Below the pieces are notes generated by a model. The model searched no databases and was not told the origin of the DNA. It saw only the letters and a list, made by a program, of their open reading frames with translations. Positions 8,178 to 11,577 of a stretch of 11,577 bases of DNA are shown one piece after another. The DNA lies in contig CACZRQ010000226.1 in NCBI GenBank assembly GCA_902783615.1, positions 1 to 11,577 of the forward strand, written 5' to 3'. The stretch is from an uncultured Bacteroidales bacterium (GTDB taxonomy: Bacteria; Bacteroidota; Bacteroidia; Bacteroidales; Bacteroidaceae). Every line of letters starts with the position of its first letter. Position 1 is the first letter of the stretch. Position numbers and translations under genes: made by a program.

Positions 8178-8923
8178 TACATATTCATACCGCCATCAAC
8201 CTGGATAACCTGACCTGTCACATAGGAAGATAGGTCGGATGCCAGGAAGGTAGCCACATTCGCAATATCTTCAACCTGACCCGCACGGCGCAAAGGAATA
8301 TTCTGAATCCAAGCCTTACGGATGTCATCTGGCAAAGCTTGCGTCATGGCTGTGTCAATAAATCCAGGAGCAATAGCGTTGGCACGAATACCACGACTAC
8401 CTACTTCCTGACCGATGCTCTTTGCCAAAGCAATCAAACCAGCCTTAGATGCTGCATAGTTGCACTGACCAGCATTGCCGTGAACGCCAACCACAGATGC
8501 CATGTTGATGATGCTACCAGCTTTCTGCTTAAGCATAATCGGAGTAATGGCATGAATGAAGTTGAAAGCAGATTTCAGGTTTACAGCTATCACAGCATCC
8601 CACTGTGCCTCGCTCATGCGAAGCATCAAAGCATCTTTCGTAATGCCAGCATTATTCACTAAGATATCAATCCTACCAAAGTCGGCCTGCACCTGCTTTA
8701 CCAATTCCTCAGTAGCTGCAAACTCTGCTGCATTGCTGGCGTAACCCTTAACCTTTACCCCAAATGCAGCTATTTCCTTTTCTGTCTCCAAACCATTCTC
8801 ATCAATTACCAAGTCAGTGAAAGCAATATTAGCACCTTCACTTGCAAACTTCAGGGCAATGCCCTTACCAATACCACGAGCCGCACCTGTAATCAGAGCG
8901 GTCTTACCTTCTAATAGTCCCAT
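8177..8923 (-). CDS. fabG: 3-oxoacyl-[acyl-carrier-protein] reductase (FabG-like SDR)
   Basis: A 248-residue classical short-chain dehydrogenase. The NADP-binding glycine motif TGAARGIG is at 12-19, NNAG at 90-93, and the catalytic tetrad is Asn115, Ser143, Tyr156 and Lys160 (within NYAASKAGL). The C-terminus is VTGQVIQVDGGMNM, typical of FabG. The enzyme reduces 3-oxoacyl-ACP to 3-hydroxyacyl-ACP in fatty-acid elongation in the cytoplasm. Length and motifs fit FabG better than other SDRs, although substrate choice among SDRs is hard to prove from sequence. It starts at ATG 8923-8921, 32 nt after the TetR-family gene, and its stop overlaps the next start. The adjacent TetR-type gene makes fatty-acid-linked control plausible but untested. 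Confidence 0.93.
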   Translation of the reverse strand: MGLLEGKTALITGAARGIGKGIALKFASEGANIAFTDLVIDENGLETEKEIAAFGVKVKGYASNAAEFAATEELVKQVQADFGRIDILVNNAGITKDALMLRMSEAQWDAVIAVNLKSAFNFIHAITPIMLKQKAGSIINMASVVGVHGNAGQCNYAASKAGLIALAKSIGQEVGSRGIRANAIAPGFIDTAMTQALPDDIRKAWIQNIPLRRAGQVEDIANVATFLASDLSSYVTGQVIQVDGGMNM

Positions 8924-8955
8924 ATATTCATTTTTTAAGTTATAAGTTCTTGATT

Positions 8956-9543
8956 TTAATCAACCTTCCTAACACGAAGAGCACCAGCCAAAATATTCTC
9001 TACAATAAGCTTAGCCATTTCATCTGACACTCCTATACCTAAGGTGTCCTTGATATAAGGCACCTCTAAACCTTTTAAGCAGTAGTGAATGATTTGGGCT
9101 GTCAAACCGATGTTATCAATATGAAAGACTCCTTTTTTGACACCCTCATTCAGGACTCTTCTCAAGATACCCATCTCCTTGCGGTCGAAACGTTTTCTAA
9201 CTTTCTCAACCAACATAATGTCTTGGAAGAAATCAGCCTTGAGTGAACCGTTTCGATGCACCACCTCCTTGATTGCTACCAAGCGGGTGAAAATCATTTC
9301 AAGCAGCTTCTTGTCTGGAGTAAGGTCTGCTTGTGCAACTGCTGCCATGCGAGCAATAAGTCTTTCAAGTTCAGTCTCGATCACAGCCATATAAATATCA
9401 TCCTTACCAGTGAAATAGGTATAGACTGTTCTGCGCCCAATGTCACAAGCAGAAGCAATGTCATTTATGTTGACATTGTCATAACCCTGCTTAGCAAATA
9501 GCTCGCGAGCTTCATTGACGATTCTTTCTCTCGTTTCAGTCAT
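8956..9543 (-). CDS. TetR/AcrR-family transcriptional regulator
   Basis: A 195-residue protein with a canonical N-terminal TetR helix-turn-helix: ARELFAKQGYDNVNINDIA, then GRRTVYTYFTGKDDIY. A helical C-terminal ligand-binding and dimerisation region follows with no recognisable ligand signature. I take ATG 9543-9541 (MTETRERIV) as the start. An in-frame ATG at 9564 would give 202 residues, but the predicted transcription start from the -7 box at 9575-9582 lies at about 9568, leaving almost no leader for the upstream ATG. It is the first gene of the minus-strand operon, 32 nt before fabG, so it probably controls its own promoter and the genes behind it. It might instead sense acyl compounds and act elsewhere; the sequence does not decide. 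Confidence 0.88.
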   Translation of the reverse strand: MTETRERIVNEARELFAKQGYDNVNINDIASACDIGRRTVYTYFTGKDDIYMAVIETELERLIARMAAVAQADLTPDKKLLEMIFTRLVAIKEVVHRNGSLKADFFQDIMLVEKVRKRFDRKEMGILRRVLNEGVKKGVFHIDNIGLTAQIIHYCLKGLEVPYIKDTLGIGVSDEMAKLIVENILAGALRVRKVD

Positions 9544-9565
9544 AGTTTCATTTTCGAATAACATT

Positions 9566-9574
9566 CACACTGTG
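9566..9574. promoter_or_regulatory. Possible operator dyad at the tetR promoter
   Basis: CACA-C-TGTG is a perfect 4-bp-arm palindrome around one central base, lying at the predicted transcription start of the TetR-family gene. TetR proteins usually bind palindromes that overlap their own promoter, so the place is right, but the arms are short and extension outward is poor. This is a weak candidate. Confidence 0.2.
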
Positions 9575-9605
9575 CAAAAATAAGACAAAATAATTAAGAA
9601 TACAA
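9575..9605 (-). promoter_or_regulatory. Bacteroidota-type promoter for the tetR-fabG-...-tamB-tamL operon
   Basis: Read on the minus strand there is a TTG (9605-9603), a 20-nt spacer, and TATTTTTG (9582-9575), matching the TTG/TAnnTTTG consensus of Bacteroidota primary sigma promoters. Transcription would begin near 9568. No comparable element was found in the short gaps further down the operon, so this is probably the main promoter for all seven genes. Confidence 0.65.
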
Positions 9606-9633
9606 GTATTTAAAAAAATATTCTCACAAAAAT

Positions 9634-9663
9634 TTGCCAAATCAAATAAAAAGTGTACCTTTG
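9634..9663 (+). promoter_or_regulatory. Bacteroidota-type promoter for tRNA-fMet
   Basis: TTG (9634-9636), a 19-nt spacer, and TACCTTTG (9656-9663) fit the TTG-N19-TAnnTTTG consensus exactly. The expected transcription start, about 7 nt downstream, leaves a 5' leader of about 15 nt before the tRNA. It is arranged back to back with the tetR promoter. Confidence 0.85.
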
Positions 9664-9684
9664 CAGTCGAAAAACAATAAACAT

Positions 9685-9757
<73 letters not shown>

Positions 9758-9759
9758 CT

Positions 9760-9804
9760 TTTTCGGGGTTAAAGTGCTAAAAAATGGCACTTTGACCCCG
9801 AATC
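9760..9804 (+). terminator. Strong hairpin just after tRNA-fMet (likely 3' end or terminator; no U tract after it)
   Basis: TTCGGGGTTAAAGTGC (9762-9777) pairs with GCACTTTGACCCCGAA (9787-9802) through 16 bp, with a single G:U pair. Two more inner pairs (T9778:G9786 and A9779:T9785) leave an AAAAA loop. Its position five bases past the tRNA suggests transcript ending or 3' protection. A run of T's lies before the stem (9759-9763) and not after it, so it is not a textbook intrinsic terminator. It could also be a boundary element of the accessory segment that follows. Confidence 0.5.
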
Positions 9805-9971
9805 CGTTTAAGAAGTCGGACAAACAAGAGACAATAAAAACAGTTGGCCCCCAAGCTCCACAAGAGCAGGAAAAGCTGGCATGTGGACTTCATGCCTTCG
9901 ATCCCGCAACTGAAGGACTCTGGCATCCATGACCTCACCAACGCAAAGGGCATCGTGGTTGCCAATGATTA
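9803..9971 (+). pseudogene. Possible decayed coding remnant
   Basis: No intact gene is present, but two overlapping plus-strand frames read like protein for part of their length. One frame runs to about 9933 with NPFKKSDKQETIKTVGPQ. Another, open between the TAA at 9835 and the TAA at 9969-9971, contains KLHKSRKSWHVDFMPS and ends GIVVAND. Neither has a convincing start or leader. The pattern would fit a frameshifted, truncated gene, but it could be chance. I do not recognise a family. Confidence 0.25.
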
Positions 9972-10093
9972 AGCAAGAAACGCGAACATCAGCACCATGA
10001 ACCGATACCTGTAAGGTACTTTGCTAGCATCTATGAGGAAGTGTAACATTTCAGAAGCAATTTGTATTTTTTGAAAAAACATTCCCAAAACAT
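9972..10093. other. Intergenic stretch before the accessory operon promoter
   Basis: I see no open frame of note and no repeat here. The sequence is A+T rich toward its right end (from about 10051), as expected just upstream of the promoter at 10094-10124. Confidence 0.4.
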
Positions 10094-10124
10094 TTGTTTA
10101 TTATACAAAAGTTTTATACCTTTG
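10094..10124 (+). promoter_or_regulatory. Bacteroidota-type promoter for the small accessory operon
   Basis: TTG (10094-10096, itself in CATTTG), a 20-nt spacer, and TACCTTTG (10117-10124) match the TTG/TAnnTTTG consensus. Transcription should begin near 10131, about 50 nt before the first small ORF. The intact promoter argues that the downstream genes are expressed and not merely decaying. Confidence 0.8.
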
Positions 10125-10181
10125 TAGCGTTATAGAAAACGGATTAATAATGATAAAAAACAGAACGCTATATATGAGGGA

Positions 10182-10355
10182 ATGAGTGACGTGGAACTAG
10201 ATGACCTGATAAAGGCGACAGAGAATGAGCTGATGGCCCTGCAGCACCTCAAGGAAAGGGCGAAGATTTCAAATGAACTCTGGAACGAGATGATTGACGT
10301 AAGACTTGATGACTTCAAGGCTCTGACAGAGGAAAGGAAAAGAAGAAAGAAGTAA
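10182..10355 (+). CDS. Small helical hypothetical protein (57 aa), first gene of the accessory operon
   Basis: A 57-codon frame begins MSDVELDDLIKATENELM and ends EERKRRKK. It is strongly charged with an acidic start and a basic tail, and the leucine spacing suggests one or two amphipathic helices. There is no signal peptide or membrane segment. ATG 10182-10184 is the only good start; the frame is open upstream to a TAG near 10125 but offers no other ATG. The weak leader (GAGGGA directly before the ATG) is normal for this phylum. It lies about 50 nt from the predicted transcription start and 45 nt before the 130-aa gene, so the two are probably co-transcribed. I do not recognise a family. A small DNA-associated protein is possible from charge alone, but this is only a guess. 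Confidence 0.55.
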   Translation: MSDVELDDLIKATENELMALQHLKERAKISNELWNEMIDVRLDDFKALTEERKRRKK

Positions 10356-10362
10356 AACCAAT

Positions 10363-10381
10363 GGGAGACCGGAAAACTCCC
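10363..10381 (+). promoter_or_regulatory. Small leader hairpin before the 130-aa DUF5053-like gene
   Basis: GGGAG (10363-10367) pairs with CTCCC (10377-10381) across a 9-nt loop. It is followed at once by ACAAAAAAAG (10383-10392) and the ATG at 10401. The second paralog has the same layout of hairpin, ACAAAAAAG and start, so this may be a translational leader element. Confidence 0.4.
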
Positions 10382-10400
10382 CACAAAAAAAGACTATCAT

Positions 10401-10793
10401 ATGGAATCAAAAGATTTCGAGAAGCTGATGCTTCATTTCACTGATGCCAAGACTGCAGAAGAGCTTTATGCAGTGGCTGAGGAGGTCGGCGAACTGACGG
10501 AAGACCAAAGGAAGATTTTCGAGACGGTTTACGAGACTAAACTAAAAGACTGTTTGGGGCGTGCAGACGAACTCATCAAGAGAGTACGCCTCGCCGACAA
10601 ACTGACACCCATATCAGAATATATTTCAATGTCATACGTGGCAAGCAGGTTCTTCAACCGATCACGCTCATGGCTCACGAACAAGCTTAACGGCAGGGCT
10701 TCTGCAATGACCGAAGAGGAAATCCACAAGCTCCGGGAAGCACTGAACACAATGTCTAAGGAACTGGGTGAAGCCGCTCTGCGCATAGCATGA
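10401..10793 (+). CDS. DUF5053-like small protein, paralog A (130 aa)
   Basis: A 130-residue, mostly helical, soluble protein without signal or membrane segments. The N-terminal two-thirds is charged and probably coiled (residues 1-65). The C-terminal third carries the block DKLTPISEYIS (66-76), then YVASRFFNRSRSWLTNKLNG (79-98) and a last helix starting MTEEEIHKLREAL. That block matches my memory of the DUF5053 family, common in Bacteroidales genomes and their mobile elements, whose function is unknown. The segment around S-x-S-W-L-x-x-K-L-N-G resembles a helix-turn-helix recognition region, which would suggest DNA binding, but this is inference. The 91-aa protein encoded 116 nt downstream shares the same block, so the two are paralogs. 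The start is ATG 10401, after an A-rich leader and a small hairpin. Confidence 0.75.
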   Translation: MESKDFEKLMLHFTDAKTAEELYAVAEEVGELTEDQRKIFETVYETKLKDCLGRADELIKRVRLADKLTPISEYISMSYVASRFFNRSRSWLTNKLNGRASAMTEEEIHKLREALNTMSKELGEAALRIA

Positions 10794-10820
10794 TCCGTTT
10801 CTATAACGACCCGTTCCGAA

Positions 10821-10851
10821 GAGAACCCCATCACCATCTGGCGGGGTTCTC
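10821..10851 (+). terminator. Hairpin between the two DUF5053-like genes (candidate terminator or attenuator)
   Basis: GAGAACCCC (10821-10829) pairs perfectly with GGGGTTCTC (10843-10851) over 9 bp, with a 13-nt loop. It is followed by ACTTTTAAT, a short T run. It lies 28 nt after the stop of paralog A and could end or reduce transcription before paralog B, for which I find no clear separate promoter. Confidence 0.5.
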
Positions 10852-10872
10852 ACTTTTAATGAAAAAAGTCCC

Positions 10873-10884
10873 ACCCTTCGGGGT
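10873..10884 (+). promoter_or_regulatory. UUCG-tetraloop mini-hairpin in the leader of paralog B
   Basis: ACCC-TTCG-GGGT forms a 4-bp stem closed by a C(UUCG)G tetraloop, one of the most stable RNA loops. It sits 11 nt before the Shine-Dalgarno sequence of paralog B and mirrors the hairpin placed before paralog A. Confidence 0.4.
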
Positions 10885-10895
10885 AGAACACAAAA

Positions 10896-10901
10896 AAGGA
10901 G
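10896..10901 (+). promoter_or_regulatory. Strong ribosome binding site that sets the start of paralog B
   Basis: AAGGAG lies 8 nt before ATG 10910-10912. Such a clear Shine-Dalgarno sequence is unusual among the genes here. It favours the 91-residue start over the longer frame beginning at 10790, whose extra residues (for example NDPFRREPHHHLAG) are just the translated hairpin region. Confidence 0.7.
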
Positions 10902-10909
10902 AAAAGAAT

Positions 10910-11185
10910 ATGAAAGGAAACTATTTCAAAACAAAGGATAAAGTGCTCGTCAAGCAGGAACCAGAAATCATGAGAGACAAGCTCACCGACATACTGGTGG
11001 CCATCTCATGGAGGGAAATCGCCAGAACATACTTCGGCAAGTCCGCCTCCTGGCTCTACCATAAGCTGGACGGCATAGACGGTAACGGAGGAAAGGGGGG
11101 ATTCTCGGACAGCGAGCATGAACGGTTCAGGGGTGCGCTCTTCGACCTGTCCGACCGCATCCGCCGTACAGCGGAAAGTATATGA
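10910..11185 (+). CDS. DUF5053-like small protein, paralog B (91 aa)
   Basis: A 91-residue soluble protein. Residues 23-55 hold the block DKLTDILVAIS, then EIARTYFGKSASWLYHKLDG. This aligns without gaps to residues 66-98 of paralog A and fits DUF5053 better than paralog A does, to my recollection (YFGKS-x-SWLY-x-KLDG, then the Gly-rich DGNGGKGGF). The C-terminal helix begins SDSEHERFRGALFDLSDRI. Compared with A it lacks the long helical N-terminus. The start at ATG 10910 is chosen for its AAGGAG leader; an upstream extension to 10790 is open but has no leader and would translate a hairpin. A DNA-binding role is suggested by the helix-turn-helix-like block and is not proven. No other copy lies in the window. 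Confidence 0.78.
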   Translation: MKGNYFKTKDKVLVKQEPEIMRDKLTDILVAISWREIARTYFGKSASWLYHKLDGIDGNGGKGGFSDSEHERFRGALFDLSDRIRRTAESI

Positions 11186-11331
11186 AGGTTTCGTGGCATC
11201 TGTCTCCTGAAATTTGACGACAAGTCGTTCCCGACCTTGGACTTGCCGCCCTCCTCGAGAGTGAAGCATTCGTACATCTTATAAGTATGAAGGAACAAGG
11301 ACTCTTACAAAAAAAGACAAAAGAAACTAGT
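11186..11331. other. Spacer between the accessory operon and the right-hand gene, with possible coding remnant
   Basis: No intact gene is supported. The minus strand from about 11277 reads MYECFTLEEGGKSKVGNDL in a frame that continues antisense to paralog B. The plus strand reads KFDDKSFPTLDLPPSSRV in the frame of paralog B after its stop. Either could be a leftover of another gene, and I recognise neither. There is no clear terminator hairpin after paralog B. Confidence 0.3.
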
Positions 11332-11351
11332 AATGTCTAACAAACTTTTTG

Positions 11352-11359
11352 TACCTTTG
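11352..11359 (+). promoter_or_regulatory. -7 element of a Bacteroidota promoter for the right-hand membrane protein gene
   Basis: TACCTTTG, followed by CAAC, matches TAnnTTTG and is identical to the -7 boxes of the tRNA-fMet and accessory operon promoters. No TTG is found at the expected distance upstream (about 11330), so the -33 part is weak. Transcription would start near 11366, about 60 nt before the ATG at 11427. Confidence 0.6.
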
Positions 11360-11426
11360 CAACACTTAGTGAAAATGCTATGCTTATGTTTAATTTTTAG
11401 GTATTCTTTCACGTTATCGTTTTACA

Positions 11427-11577
11427 ATGAGGACAAAAACAGGACATATTATACTTGCTGGAATCATCATTCTGTTCACAGTGTTGCTGCGGATCTATTT
11501 GCAGCAAACGCAACAATTCATTTTCCATTATAGGGAACAGCATCAGCTGTTTTTATTTGACTATGACTCACTGAAGA
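11427..11577 (+). CDS. N-terminal fragment of a membrane protein (possibly DUF6057-like)
   Basis: The first 50 codons of a gene that leaves the window on the right. The start MRTKTGHIILAGIIILFTVL is a positively charged tip followed by one membrane segment of about 17-20 residues. Then come QQTQQFIFHYREQHQLFLFD and YDSLK. The pattern of an initial transmembrane helix followed by REQ-x-QLFLF-D resembles large multi-pass Bacteroidales membrane proteins that I associate with DUF6057. That assignment is from memory and rests on a short stretch. A -7 promoter element lies about 70 nt upstream, so the gene is probably transcribed on its own. Function unknown. Confidence 0.6.
   Translation, partial: MRTKTGHIILAGIIILFTVLLRIYLQQTQQFIFHYREQHQLFLFDYDSLK

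Noticed and set aside
10130..10384. A minus-strand 84-codon frame with serine and leucine runs
   Set aside because: It is the antisense of the 57-aa ORF. The plus strand has the promoter, and its product has a sensible charged helical composition.
10790..10909. N-terminal extension of paralog B to 10790
   Set aside because: The extension translates a 9-bp hairpin and a UUCG hairpin and has no leader, while AAGGAG sits at the right distance before ATG 10910.

Overview
The window looks like a chromosomal segment from a member of the Bacteroidota, most likely a Bacteroidales close to Prevotella. The evidence is four promoters with the TAnnTTTG -7 element typical of the phylum (three have a TTG element 19-20 nt upstream), A-rich rather than Shine-Dalgarno-rich leaders, a lipidated TamA homologue (TamL type) next to TamB, and DUF5053-like proteins. 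The genus is an inference from general resemblance.

Positions 1-9605 (minus strand) hold one tightly packed co-directional run, read in the order: TetR-family regulator, FabG-type 3-oxoacyl-ACP reductase, RluA/RluD-family pseudouridine synthase, cyclophilin-type peptidyl-prolyl isomerase lipoprotein, M16 zinc peptidase, TamB, and TamL (cut by the left edge). Four of the six junctions overlap by 1-11 nt, and the other two are 19 and 32 nt apart. A clear promoter precedes the regulator gene. The last four genes suggest envelope work: a periplasmic or outer-membrane folding catalyst, a protease, and the TamB-TamL pair that bridges the inner and outer membranes. FabG adds fatty-acid supply for the same membrane.

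Positions 9606-9757 hold a divergent promoter and an initiator tRNA (tRNA-fMet, CAT anticodon, C1:A72 mismatch). A very strong hairpin follows within a few bases.

Positions 9803-11331 (plus strand) look accessory. They contain about 170 nt of non-intact, possibly decayed coding sequence, then a good promoter driving a 57-codon helical ORF and two paralogous small proteins. The paralogs (130 and 91 aa) share a DUF5053-like motif ending S-x-S-W-L-x-x-K-L. Each paralog is preceded by a small hairpin and an ACAAAAAA-type leader. This little operon next to tRNA-fMet is the best candidate here for something poorly described. No integrase, IS or attachment repeat was found.

Positions 11332-11577 hold another -7 element and the first 50 codons of a membrane protein that resembles Bacteroidales DUF6057-type proteins and runs off the right edge.

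I see no CRISPR array, insertion sequence or rRNA.
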